28,703 nucleotides of DNA, from assembly GCA_937974295.1 (NCBI GenBank), contig CALBWN010000039.1:1-28703 (forward strand), written 5' to 3'. The position numbers were made by a program, and so were the translations under genes. This document shows positions 1 through 8,021 of this stretch, piece by piece. Under the pieces are notes generated by a model. That model searched no databases, was not told the origin of the DNA, and saw only the letters and a program-made list of their open reading frames with translations. Every line of letters begins with the position of its first letter. Position 1 is the first letter of the stretch. The stretch comes from an uncultured Candidatus Saccharibacteria bacterium. GTDB taxonomy: Bacteria; Patescibacteriota; Saccharimonadia; Saccharimonadales; Saccharimonadaceae.

Positions 1-2
1 TA

Positions 3-1169
3 GCTCGCGTTAGCGGCGACGATATTGAGATTCTTGGTGTTGGACGTGCTCATCAAGAATTTTCAGATATGCACTCGGGTGCGATTGCCGATATTGCCGC
101 AGTGGTGCGCAACTGCGAAGATGCTCTGGCCCAAGCCGAGTCTGAGGCTGGCATACAGGCGCGCCGTGCAGTGATTGGCATTGCTGGTGAGCTTGTGAAG
201 GGTGTGACGAACACCATCCGCTACCGCCGGCCACAGCCCGACCGCCCACTAGATGAGACCGAGATGGAATTCATCATCGAGAAGGTGCAAGACCGAGCTG
301 CTATCAAGGCACAGCGACAGATCGCTCTCGAGACAGGCAACCAAGATGTGGAGGTAAAGCTCGTCAACTCTGCACTCGTCAGTATCCACATTGATGGCTA
401 CAAGGTGAGCAACCCGATTAGCTTCCAGGGCAAAGATGTCGCGGTGCAGATCTACACAGCGTTTGCTCCTATGGTGCACATTGGCGCGCTCGAGCGCGTG
501 GCCGATGAGCTGGCGCTCGACCTCGTGGCGGTAGCGGCTGAGCCCTTTGCGGTGAGCCGGAGCGTACTGGGTACAGATGCGAATAGCTCATTTACGGCTA
601 TTCTTGCCGACGTTGGTGGCGGCACGACAGACATTGCGGTGGTAAATGATGGCGGCGTAGAAGGGACGCGGATGTTTGGCATTGGTGGGCGCAGTTTTAC
701 CAATACGATCGCCAACGAGTGTGCCATTAGCTACAGCGAGGCCGAGAAGCTCAAGGTTGCAACCAATCACGAGCAGATGAAACAAGAACTTAAGCAGCAT
801 TTTGATACCGCAATTGATAAAACTCTCGATGTCTGGCTAGCAGGGGTTGACCTTGCTCTCAGCGAATTTAGCTCGGTTGATCACTTACCCAATCGTATCT
901 TACTCTGTGGTGGTGGGGCGAGCCTCAAGCCACTGGTGAAGGCCCTCGAGACGCGCGATTGGTATACCGACCTCCCCTTTACGCGTCGGCCAGTGGTGCA
1001 GCATATCAAGCCCAGTGATGTCTCGGGCGTGGTTGACCTAACGAACAAGGTCAGCGATCACTCATTTATCACCGCGATGGGCCTCCTGCGTGTGGGCTAC
1101 GATACGATGATTGGCGCAAGCGAAACAGAAACACTACGCAATAAATTGAATAAAATGTTGAGGATCTAA
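3..1169 (+). CDS. FtsA-like actin-fold ATPase (5' partial)
   Basis: The reading frame is open from base 3, so the gene begins before the window; the first internal ATG at 69 is not the true start. It shows the FtsA/PilM plan: an insert resembling the SHS2 (1C) domain around bases 200-480 (a run reading DGYKVSNPISFQGK), a phosphate-2-like loop DVGGGTTD near 610, and an adenosine-type motif LLCGGGAS near 900. The C-terminus ends in a short basic-amphipathic stretch (RNKLNKMLRI), like the membrane-targeting helix of FtsA. Known family role: a membrane-tethered actin homologue that links cytoplasmic filaments or assemblies to membrane partners (FtsZ-divisome for FtsA, type IV pilus for PilM). The stop codon directly abuts the ATG of the next gene, a bitopic membrane protein, so the two probably work together. 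I cannot decide between a divisome and a pilus role from sequence alone. Confidence 0.75.
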   Translation, partial: ARVSGDDIEILGVGRAHQEFSDMHSGAIADIAAVVRNCEDALAQAESEAGIQARRAVIGIAGELVKGVTNTIRYRRPQPDRPLDETEMEFIIEKVQDRAAIKAQRQIALETGNQDVEVKLVNSALVSIHIDGYKVSNPISFQGKDVAVQIYTAFAPMVHIGALERVADELALDLVAVAAEPFAVSRSVLGTDANSSFTAILADVGGGTTDIAVVNDGGVEGTRMFGIGGRSFTNTIANECAISYSEAEKLKVATNHEQMKQELKQHFDTAIDKTLDVWLAGVDLALSEFSSVDHLPNRILLCGGGASLKPLVKALETRDWYTDLPFTRRPVVQHIKPSDVSGVVDLTNKVSDHSFITAMGLLRVGYDTMIGASETETLRNKLNKMLRI

Positions 1170-2801
1170 ATGCAAAAAGATGTCATTTATATCGATACCG
1201 AGGACGACATTACCGCCATCATTGGCAAGGTGAAGGACTCCTCACAAAAAATCGTCGCACTTGTGCCACCCAAGCGGATTGGCGCTATGCAGAGTGCTGT
1301 CAACCTCAAGCTTGTCCAGCGCGCTGCCGAGCAAGCAGGTAAACGGCTCGTCATTATCACTGGCAACCAAGCACTCTCGACTTTGGCGGCTTCGGCAAGT
1401 ATCCCCACGGCGCGGACATTGCAAAGCCGGCCAGAGATGGCTGAGATCCCAGCGCTCGAGGTCGATGACGAAGATGTCATTGATGGTAGTGAGCTCGAAC
1501 CAGACGACCCTGAGCCGGTAACACCTGATGCTCCTGTACCGGCTCGTCCTACTACACGCCCAGCTGCTCGTACTGCATCAGATGATGACAAAGCGGCAGA
1601 TGCTTCGGCTGCCTCAGATCTCAAGAAAAAGGTGAAGGTACCAGACTTCAACAAGATGCGTAAGAAGCTCTTGATCGGCGGTGCGGCACTCGTTGTGCTA
1701 ATTGTCTTCTTGGTGTGGGCGATTTTCTTCGCACCACATGCGACCATCACTATCAAGGCGCGTACCTCTGATTTGCCGCTCAGCACCCGCGTTACGATTG
1801 GTGATTCGCTTGGCTCAAACCTGCAAGAAGGGACAATCAAGACGACGACCAAGACAACGCGCAAAACCATCTCGGTCGACTTCACTGCCACTGGCAAAGA
1901 AGATGTTGGTGCAAAGGCAACGGGGACGGTGCGCTTTACGCCTGCTTCGTTTGATGTTTTACGCAATGGAGCGACGATCGACGCTGGGACGACTATCACG
2001 TCCGAAAATGGTATGCAGTACAAGACGACATCGTCGGTGGTATTCGACTCTAACGCGTCGGGTGGCGACCTGATGCGGGGGCGCACAACAGAGGTCACCG
2101 CGGTAGAGAGTGGTACGAAGTACAATGGTGCATCGGGCTCGGCCAAGGGGCCTTCTGGCTTCTCTGTTTCCTTCACGCATGACACTTCTGGTGGTACAGA
2201 CAAGACGATTACCACAGTGCAGCGTAGTGACATTGAGCAGGCGAGGAATAGACTCCATAGCTCACTCGATAGCAATGGTGCTAAGCGCGAGCTTGCCTCA
2301 CAGTTTAATGGCGACAGCTATATCATTCTGAATGATACCTTCAAGCAAAACGACAGTGACATCCAACCGAACGTCAAGGTGGGCGGCGAAGCGACTGATG
2401 GCAAAGCCCAGCTGACTGGTGCGGTGGAGTACTCCCTCTCGGCGATAGAGAAGCGCGAGGCGGGTATCTTCCTCGACGCGTATTTTAAGCAGCAGATCGA
2501 TGGCAAAGCCAACCAGCAGGTTCACAGCAACGGCGTCAATAAGCTCTCGGTGACGAATGTTTCGGCCAATGGTAATGCCTACAATGCGACTATCACGACC
2601 AATGGCAAGATTGGCCCTAAGGTAGACGAACGAGAGCTCAAAGACTATGCTAAGGGCAAGCGCTATGCTGAGATTCGCTCGCATGTCGAGAAGATTGAGG
2701 GAGTGAGCTCGGCCGATGTATCGTTCTCGCCATTCTGGGTGCAATCAGCGCCAGATGACACAAATCGGATAAAGGTGGTATTTGACCTCAATGAACAATA
2801 A
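1170..2801 (+). CDS. Bitopic membrane protein with baseplate-J-like extracellular repeats
   Basis: 543 residues. The ATG immediately follows the previous stop, with GAGG six bases upstream. The N-terminal ~90 residues form an alpha/beta cytoplasmic domain (IVALVPPKRIGAMQSAV), then comes an acidic Pro/Ala/Asp-rich linker (~95-155), a basic stretch, and one transmembrane helix (~167-187, IGGAALVVLIVFLVWAIFF). The rest should lie outside: it begins APHATITI and contains modules such as GATIDAGTTITSENG and VTAVESGTKYNGASG, which resemble the baseplate J/gp47 fold. I infer the resemblance from memory of the family pattern. Being coupled to an FtsA-like gene suggests a membrane-spanning envelope complex whose cytoplasmic part meets the actin-like protein. 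No function is established, and a phage baseplate role is unlikely because no other phage genes are nearby. Confidence 0.6.
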   Translation: MQKDVIYIDTEDDITAIIGKVKDSSQKIVALVPPKRIGAMQSAVNLKLVQRAAEQAGKRLVIITGNQALSTLAASASIPTARTLQSRPEMAEIPALEVDDEDVIDGSELEPDDPEPVTPDAPVPARPTTRPAARTASDDDKAADASAASDLKKKVKVPDFNKMRKKLLIGGAALVVLIVFLVWAIFFAPHATITIKARTSDLPLSTRVTIGDSLGSNLQEGTIKTTTKTTRKTISVDFTATGKEDVGAKATGTVRFTPASFDVLRNGATIDAGTTITSENGMQYKTTSSVVFDSNASGGDLMRGRTTEVTAVESGTKYNGASGSAKGPSGFSVSFTHDTSGGTDKTITTVQRSDIEQARNRLHSSLDSNGAKRELASQFNGDSYIILNDTFKQNDSDIQPNVKVGGEATDGKAQLTGAVEYSLSAIEKREAGIFLDAYFKQQIDGKANQQVHSNGVNKLSVTNVSANGNAYNATITTNGKIGPKVDERELKDYAKGKRYAEIRSHVEKIEGVSSADVSFSPFWVQSAPDDTNRIKVVFDLNEQ

Positions 2802-3201
2802 ACGAACATACTTAGCGCTTGATGTCGGTGAGCGGCGGATTGGCGTTGCAATTGCCGATCCATCCGTGCGAATTGCCGTCGCATATGATACGATTGAAGT
2901 GGATGGTAGTGAACTTGAGCAGATTACTCAGCTAATTACGAGTGAGCGCGTTGGGGTGGTCGTCGTTGGCTACCCGCGCAATCAATCGGGCGAGCCCACC
3001 GCTCAGACTGCTTATGTCGAGCGGTTTGCGACCCAATTGACGGATATCGCGCCGCGCTTGGCATTTCAAGATGAGTCGCTCACCAGCGTACAGGCTGAGG
3101 AGTATCTTCGTGCTCAAGGCAAGCCGTATAGCAAGGGTGCTATCGATGCTGTCGCTGCCAGTATTATTTTGCAAGACTATTTGGAGACGCACTATGACTG
3201 A
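2791..3201 (+). CDS. ruvX: Putative pre-16S rRNA nuclease / Holliday junction resolvase YqgF
   Basis: 136 residues, the usual size for the family. RNase-H-like fold with LALDVGERRIGVAIAD at the N-terminus (the first catalytic Asp), VVVGYPRNQSG in the middle, DESLTSVQAE (second acidic residue) and DAVAASIILQDYL at the end (third). Family knowledge: YqgF/RuvX processes the 5' end of 16S rRNA and has been proposed as a Holliday junction resolvase. I place the start at the ATG at 2791, overlapping the previous gene by 11 bases, with GGTGG upstream; an in-frame TTG at 2782 is less likely. The gene is translationally coupled on both sides: mltG starts inside its last codons. ruvX next to mltG is a synteny also seen in Firmicutes. 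Confidence 0.9.
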   Translation: MNNKRTYLALDVGERRIGVAIADPSVRIAVAYDTIEVDGSELEQITQLITSERVGVVVVGYPRNQSGEPTAQTAYVERFATQLTDIAPRLAFQDESLTSVQAEEYLRAQGKPYSKGAIDAVAASIILQDYLETHYD

Positions 3202-4876
3202 TTTTCGCCGCCAGCCAGGCCGAGGCTTCCAGGTGGGAAGCTCAAACCCGCCACTGTCGCCACCACCAGCAGAACGCATCACGCCGCGGTCGGGGCGCTC
3301 AGCTGCAGTGGGGGCTTCGGGGCGAGCTGCGTCACCGTATATGCGCCGCTCAGAGCCACATCGCCCAATGGTGGGGCAACAACCACAGCCTCTCCAGCCA
3401 CAACCTACACCGTCTCCCACGCCGCCGCAGACATACGACTCCTATACGCGGGTGAGCAGGCCGCAATCACAGCCACAGCCTACACCACAGCCACAGTCCT
3501 ATCGCGCGCCAGCACCATCTCGCGACACGTACGCAGTGCCAGTCCAGCAGCCAGCGCCGCAATCTCAACCGCAACCAACCACCATTCCAGTGGACGATTT
3601 TGCTGACGATACGCTGCCTTCTGGGCTTGATGATGATAGCTTCTACGGCTTTGATGATGACCAGCCGCCACAGTCCGCACCAGAGCCGCAGCGAGGGAGT
3701 CTACTTGGCAATGACGGTGTTTCGCCACTTTTTGCAGATGATGCACCAAAAGGTCGGACGATTGGCTCTCAAAAAAAATCCCCACGCTACGATACTGAGC
3801 GGCCACGTCATGGGCGTCACCGATGGCTGTGGTGGCTCAGTGGTATTGGATTGCTAATGTTGCTCATCCTTGCAGTAGCATACTGGTGGTATCATCAAAA
3901 CCTACAGCCGGTCGACCGGACTGACACCACGACCAAGACGATAACGATTGGTGAGGGCGACACGTTCAAGACTGTTGCTGCTACACTGAAAGAGCAGGGG
4001 CTGATTCGTGATGTTCGCGCCTTTGATATCTACACCCGCCTGTCGGGCTCGCGCAATCAACTCCATACTGGCGTATGTCAATTTAGCCCTGCGCAGTCGT
4101 TGCCTGAGATCGTGACCAAGCTTTCGCAGGGGTGTCATGATAATCGCGTTGTTACATTCTTGCCAGGTGGTACTGTTGTCGATTCGCGCTATAAGCCGCA
4201 AGGCCAAGATGCCACCACGGCACTCAAGCGAGCTGGCTACAGTGAGGAATCGATCAAAGCTGCACTCGCTAAGACATACGATAGTCCACTCTTTGCCAAT
4301 AAGCCAGCTGGCACCTCGCTCGAGGGCTATATCTTTGGTGATACGTACTCTGTGCCGGCCAATCAAGGTCCAGAAGCAGCTCTCAAGGCAGCCTTCGCGC
4401 ATATGTACGAGCAGATTCAAAATAATGGCTTGGTTGACAAATTTGCAGCCCAAAAGCTCAATCTCTACCAAGCTATCACCCTCGCCTCTATCATCCAGCG
4501 CGAGATGGGGTGTGGTGGTGCGAGCCAGGACTGCTACCAGATCCAGCGACAGATTGCCCAGGTCTTTTACAAGCGTTTGCGTGAGAACAAAGTGCTTGGC
4601 TCGGATGTAACCTTCATCTATGGGGCAGACATTGCTGGTGTGAGCCCCAATGTCAATCTCGACTCGCCGTACAATACACGCATCAAGCCAGGCTTGCCAC
4701 CTGGGCCGATTGCCACACCTGGCCTCGGCGCGCTCAAAGCTGTGGCTGATCCAGCCCCGGGCAACTACGAGTTTTTCCTTGCTGGCGATGATGGTAATGT
4801 CTATTTTGCCAACACTGATGCCGAGCATCAGGCTAACATCAAGCAGCACTGTAAGAAGCTCTGTTCTGAGCTATAG
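3194..4876 (+). CDS. mltG: Endolytic murein transglycosylase MltG with long Pro/Gln-rich cytoplasmic tail
   Basis: 560 residues from the ATG that overlaps the end of ruvX, with GGAG seven bases upstream. Residues ~1-205 are a low-complexity region rich in Pro, Gln and Ser, predicted cytoplasmic and disordered. One transmembrane helix follows at ~210-233. The extracellular part holds a LysM-like segment (TITIGEGDTFKTVAATLKEQ) and the YceG/MltG domain: LEGYIFGDTY (~375), ASIIQRE with the probable catalytic Glu437, and SPYNTRIKPGLPPGPI. MltG cuts nascent glycan strands and so sets their length during elongation. Unusual points are the very long cytoplasmic tail and several extracellular cysteines (GVCQFS, SQGCHD, GCGGASQDC, HCKKLC) that could form disulfides. 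It is probably the last gene of the FtsA-like/bitopic/ruvX/mltG operon. Confidence 0.92.
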   Translation: MTDFRRQPGRGFQVGSSNPPLSPPPAERITPRSGRSAAVGASGRAASPYMRRSEPHRPMVGQQPQPLQPQPTPSPTPPQTYDSYTRVSRPQSQPQPTPQPQSYRAPAPSRDTYAVPVQQPAPQSQPQPTTIPVDDFADDTLPSGLDDDSFYGFDDDQPPQSAPEPQRGSLLGNDGVSPLFADDAPKGRTIGSQKKSPRYDTERPRHGRHRWLWWLSGIGLLMLLILAVAYWWYHQNLQPVDRTDTTTKTITIGEGDTFKTVAATLKEQGLIRDVRAFDIYTRLSGSRNQLHTGVCQFSPAQSLPEIVTKLSQGCHDNRVVTFLPGGTVVDSRYKPQGQDATTALKRAGYSEESIKAALAKTYDSPLFANKPAGTSLEGYIFGDTYSVPANQGPEAALKAAFAHMYEQIQNNGLVDKFAAQKLNLYQAITLASIIQREMGCGGASQDCYQIQRQIAQVFYKRLRENKVLGSDVTFIYGADIAGVSPNVNLDSPYNTRIKPGLPPGPIATPGLGALKAVADPAPGNYEFFLAGDDGNVYFANTDAEHQANIKQHCKKLCSEL

Positions 4877-5030
4877 ATCCCAGCTGTAGGCTGCATCTGT
4901 TCTCGCGTATTCCTTAGCAATATTGAGCTACGTTTCGTGCTCTGTCAGTAATATGCCACACATAAACGTCGCTAGGCCAAAACTGTTGCAATTTTCACAA
5001 AATATCATCTCCCACCACTGTTGTAAACCA

Positions 5031-5059
5031 TTGACTAAACTACAACCGCGTAGTAGAAT
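5031..5059 (+). promoter_or_regulatory. Sigma-70-type promoter for the LysM-CHAP gene
   Basis: TTGACT at 5031-5036, exactly 17 bases, then TAGAAT at 5054-5059. This is the best -35/-10 pair in the window. Predicted transcription start is about 5065, giving a 5' UTR of about 190 nt. Confidence 0.7.
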
Positions 5060-5063
5060 GGAT

Positions 5064-5257
5064 GGTAGCCAGTCGGGGAGTGATAATACGGGGAATGCAA
5101 GAGAGGGAAATTGCTCTACCAATGGCCTGCCTTTAAATGTCGTACGAGCACCGAAATCAATTTTTTTAATATCATAATAAAATCGGTCGACATGTGTGCT
5201 CCGTTCTCTTGAATAAGAGAAGAAAGACAGAGTGAGGTAGTAGCGCGCTAGTAATAG
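5064..5257 (+). promoter_or_regulatory. Long, possibly structured 5' UTR (riboswitch-like candidate)
   Basis: The predicted leader starts GGTAGCCA (from 5064), which can pair with TGGCCTGCC near 5122-5130 through a one-base bulge, closing a purine-rich core with repeated GGGGA/GGGGAA/GGGAAA runs. A U7 tract follows at 5161-5167 and a 7-bp hairpin (TTCTCTT/AAGAGAA) at 5204-5221. Cell-wall hydrolase genes in other bacteria are often under c-di-AMP (ydaO) riboswitches, but I do not find the expected ydaO core and make no family assignment. Confidence 0.35.
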
Positions 5258-6499
5258 ATGCGCAGGAGAACGATCATTCGTCAACAACAAGCAGCCGAGC
5301 AGGCTTCACAACTCGAACTTTCGCCTATTACCGTGCGGAGTCGGCGCCCGCGACCACTGTATAAGTCATTATCGCCGGTACGGACATCGGCCTATGTGGG
5401 GGTTTTTGTCCTAGTACTTTCACTTGTCGCCATGAGCTATCAGCCAATTTTGGCAGAGAACACCGCTCTAGCTAGTGCTGCACCCGTCAGCGCAACGCGC
5501 CAGACGGCAGCGACACCATCAGCAGATGGGGTAGACCAGCTCGTTGCAACCAATGTTGCTACATCAATTGCTGAGAGTACAAATCTGCCTGTCACCAACA
5601 ACGTCGCTAACCTCTCGCAGTCAATTGCTGCAGAGAACTCGTTTACCCAAACGAGTGCCACGACAATTAACAAGCCGCAGATTGTTCAGCCAACAGCTGA
5701 CAACCGCACTATCAAGAAATACACGACAGTTGCAGGTGATAGTGTGCCAAGCCTTGCTGATAAGTTCAAAATTAGCGCACAGACTATCAAATGGGTTAAC
5801 AAGCTTACTAGTGATGCGCTTGAGCCGGGCAAAGAGCTGACCATTTTGCCAGTCAATGGTATCCTCTACACCGTTAAGGATGGTGATACACTTGATAGCA
5901 TTGCTGCTAAATACAAAGCAGATAAGAACCAGCTCACTCTCTACAACGACCTTGAGCTGACTTCTACCCCCGCTAAGGGTTCGCAGCTTATCATCCCTGA
6001 TGGCTCATTGCCAACAGAGGAGCAGCCAGGCTACGTAGCGCCACGCTCGGGTGCTGCTGCTCGTGCAGCCAGCGCAACAACTGGCACAAATAGCTACAAC
6101 GGCACTGGTGCCTACGGCGGTGCTGCCGGCACAGCCCACGCCTGGACGGGTGGTGGTGACGGTGGTGGCTACGCCTGGGGCAACTGTACCTTCTATGCCT
6201 ACGAGCGCCGTCTTGAGCTCGGCCGGCCAATTGGCCGCCAGTGGGGTAATGCCGCTACCTGGGCTAGCTTCGCCCGCGCATCTGGCTACGGTGTCGGCAC
6301 AACGCCAGCCGTTGGTGCAGTAATGCAAAATGGCGGTGGGTATGGCCACGTTGCCATCGTCGAGAGTGTTAACCCTGGTGTTTCGGTCACCGTTAGCGAG
6401 ATGAACGGCTTCCGCTGGGGTGGTGGATTCAACCGCGTTGGCTTTGGTAACATCCCATGGAACGAAGCAGTCGGTGGTCGCTACCAGTACATCTACTAA
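5258..6499 (+). CDS. Secreted/anchored peptidoglycan hydrolase: 2x LysM + CHAP
   Basis: 413 residues. A basic N-terminus is followed by a membrane segment at ~46-68 (AYVGVFVLVLSLVAMSYQPILA region), acting as signal anchor or signal peptide. Two LysM domains follow: KYTTVAGDSVPSLADKFKIS and LYTVKDGDTLDSIAAKYKAD, each ending in a conserved (L)xIxP turn. After a Gly/Ala/Ser-rich linker comes a C-terminal CHAP domain with catalytic Cys310 (GNCTFYAY) and His364 (GHVAIVES). CHAP enzymes are amidases or endopeptidases; LysM binds GlcNAc of peptidoglycan. In an episymbiont it could remodel its own wall or act on the host's, which is inference. No clear Shine-Dalgarno precedes the ATG. A strong terminator follows at 6521-6549. 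Confidence 0.88.
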   Translation: MRRRTIIRQQQAAEQASQLELSPITVRSRRPRPLYKSLSPVRTSAYVGVFVLVLSLVAMSYQPILAENTALASAAPVSATRQTAATPSADGVDQLVATNVATSIAESTNLPVTNNVANLSQSIAAENSFTQTSATTINKPQIVQPTADNRTIKKYTTVAGDSVPSLADKFKISAQTIKWVNKLTSDALEPGKELTILPVNGILYTVKDGDTLDSIAAKYKADKNQLTLYNDLELTSTPAKGSQLIIPDGSLPTEEQPGYVAPRSGAAARAASATTGTNSYNGTGAYGGAAGTAHAWTGGGDGGGYAWGNCTFYAYERRLELGRPIGRQWGNAATWASFARASGYGVGTTPAVGAVMQNGGGYGHVAIVESVNPGVSVTVSEMNGFRWGGGFNRVGFGNIPWNEAVGGRYQYIY

Positions 6500-6520
6500 T
6501 ACCACGCAATAAGCCTATCA

Positions 6521-6549
6521 AACACCTCTGTTGCTGCAGAGGTGTTTTT
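6521..6549 (+). terminator. Rho-independent terminator after the CHAP gene
   Basis: Perfect 10-bp stem AACACCTCTG / CAGAGGTGTT with loop TTGCTG, followed by a T run. Its T run is immediately next to the obgE -10 box. Confidence 0.9.
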
Positions 6550-6557
6550 GATATACT
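6549..6557 (+). promoter_or_regulatory. Extended -10 promoter of obgE
   Basis: TGaTATACT; the -10 ends nine bases before the obgE ATG, so the transcript would have a leader of only about 2-3 nt. No Shine-Dalgarno. Confidence 0.6.
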
Positions 6558-6566
6558 TAATAGTAT

Positions 6567-7943
6567 ATGTTTGTAGATACAGCAAAGGTAACAGTAGTAG
6601 CAGGCCGTGGTGGCGACGGCGCGGTGAGCTTTCGGCACGAAATATATGTGGATAAAGGTGGGCCTGATGGTGGTGATGGAGGCCGCGGTGGCGATGTTGT
6701 TTTTGTTGCAACAGAGCAGCTCAATACCTTGCTCAAGTTTCGCTATAAGCCAGAGCTCAAGGCAGAGCCCGGCGTTGCGGGTGGTAAGAAAAAAATGGCG
6801 GGTCGGTCTGGCAAGCCACTCGTCGTCAAAGTGCCGGTAGGGACATTAGTGAAGCGAGGTGATGTAGTAATCGCCGACCTTGCTGAGGCAGGGCAAGAGG
6901 CCGTCATTGCCAAGGGTGGCGATGGTGGCTTTGGCAATGCGCATTTTAAATCTAGTGTGCGCCAAACGCCGCGCATGGCCGAGCTGGGCGAGGCAGGGGA
7001 GAGTTTTGAGGCGGAACTGGAACTGAAGTTACTAGCTGATGTTGGTTTGGTGGGTTTTCCTAATGCTGGTAAATCAACCTTCCTGAGCGTGGTGAGTAAT
7101 GCTCGCCCGGAGATTGCGAATTATGAATTTACCACACTCACGCCTAACCTTGGTGTAGCCGATATTGATGATGGTTCGGTCCTAATTGCCGACATTCCTG
7201 GCCTGATTGAGGGGGCAAGCGAAGGTAAAGGCCTGGGCGATGCCTTCTTGCGGCACGTCGAGCGGACGGCTGTGCTCCTCCATCTCGTTGATGTGTATAG
7301 CAATGATGTAGCCGAGCGCTATCAAGCAATTCGCCACGAGCTGCAGCAATACAGCACAGAGCTCGCTCAGCGGCCAGAGGTCGTGGTACTGACGAAGTGT
7401 GATGGGCTCGATGACGATATTATCCAGATGCAGATAGATAGCTTGCGTCAGGTGGTTGGCGAAGCAACGCCGATTTTTGCGATTTCCTCGGTTGCCCATC
7501 AGGGGGTCGTTGATGTACTGCGAGCTTTGCGCCAAATAGTAATAGCAACGCGGGTGGCTGAAGCAGCAGCTGAGGATGACGATGATTTTGCTGATGGCGA
7601 GGAGCTTGCAACCATTACGCTCGGTAGCCAAGCTGAGGCCGATGCCTGGGCGGTGCAGCAACTGCAGGGCTATGCAGCGCAGCAATGTGCTGAGGCGGCA
7701 ATAGAGACCGGCCTGACGAGCCCGCGAGAGGATGGAGAGATGCCCCGCGTCTTTGCTGTGTCTGGCCAAAAGCTCGAGAAATTCGCTCGTCGCACGAACT
7801 TCGCCCAGTTTGAGGCAGTTAATCGCCTGCGTGATATCATGAAGCGCCTCGGTGTTACACACGAGCTCATCCGTCAAGGAGCGGAGGGCGACAGCATCGT
7901 GCAGATTGGCGATAGTCAGCCGTTTCCGCTGGTGGAGCAATAA
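6567..7943 (+). CDS. obgE: GTPase Obg (ribosome assembly/stress)
   Basis: 458 residues with the three-domain Obg plan. The glycine-rich Obg fold fills residues 1-~157 (GRGGDGAVSFRHE, GPDGGDGGRGGDV). The G domain starts at ~160 with GFPNAGKSTF (G1), then TTLTPNLGV (switch I region), DIPGLIEGASEGKGLG (G3) and LTKCDGLDD (G4). A C-terminal OCT-type domain with VSGQKLEKFARRTNFAQ closes the protein. ObgE binds the 50S subunit, acts late in its assembly and responds to ppGpp. The gene stands alone: terminators on both sides and its own promoter with a nearly leaderless start. Confidence 0.95.
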   Translation: MFVDTAKVTVVAGRGGDGAVSFRHEIYVDKGGPDGGDGGRGGDVVFVATEQLNTLLKFRYKPELKAEPGVAGGKKKMAGRSGKPLVVKVPVGTLVKRGDVVIADLAEAGQEAVIAKGGDGGFGNAHFKSSVRQTPRMAELGEAGESFEAELELKLLADVGLVGFPNAGKSTFLSVVSNARPEIANYEFTTLTPNLGVADIDDGSVLIADIPGLIEGASEGKGLGDAFLRHVERTAVLLHLVDVYSNDVAERYQAIRHELQQYSTELAQRPEVVVLTKCDGLDDDIIQMQIDSLRQVVGEATPIFAISSVAHQGVVDVLRALRQIVIATRVAEAAAEDDDDFADGEELATITLGSQAEADAWAVQQLQGYAAQQCAEAAIETGLTSPREDGEMPRVFAVSGQKLEKFARRTNFAQFEAVNRLRDIMKRLGVTHELIRQGAEGDSIVQIGDSQPFPLVEQ

Positions 7944-7974
7944 AATATATTAATCAAGCCTAGGATCATATTAT

Positions 7975-8003
7975 ATACCACCTCTGTGCGAGGTGGTATT
8001 TTT
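7975..8003 (+). terminator. Terminator after obgE
   Basis: Perfect 10-bp stem ATACCACCTC / GAGGTGGTAT, loop TGTGC, then TTTT. It lies just past the end of the convergent acidic-protein gene and may serve both strands. Confidence 0.88.
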
Positions 8004-8021
8004 GCTATAAAGCGGCAGCTT

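Larger units (their letters stand above)
4877..5257 (+). other. 381-nt intergenic region: promoter plus structured leader
   Basis: No convincing gene. An in-frame ORF at 4923-5177 has no ribosome site and no recognisable protein. The region holds a very good sigma-70-type promoter at 5031-5059 and, after it, about 190 nt of potential untranslated leader for the LysM-CHAP gene. Confidence 0.6.

Noticed and set aside
1187..2275. A 362-codon minus-strand ORF opposite the bitopic protein gene
   Set aside because: It is the antisense shadow of a gene with clear domains; its sequence is low-complexity Ser/Val/Thr and has no start signals.
3902..4849. A 315-codon minus-strand ORF opposite mltG
   Set aside because: Lies wholly opposite the conserved MltG domain; no recognisable motif.
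5064..5170. Assignment of the CHAP leader to the ydaO (c-di-AMP) riboswitch
   Set aside because: Purine-rich GGGGAA runs hint at it, but I cannot find the conserved core strings; naming it would be a guess.
4923..5177. An 84-codon + strand ORF between mltG and the CHAP gene
   Set aside because: No ribosome site, no family pattern, and it spans the strong promoter; composition looks like translated non-coding DNA.
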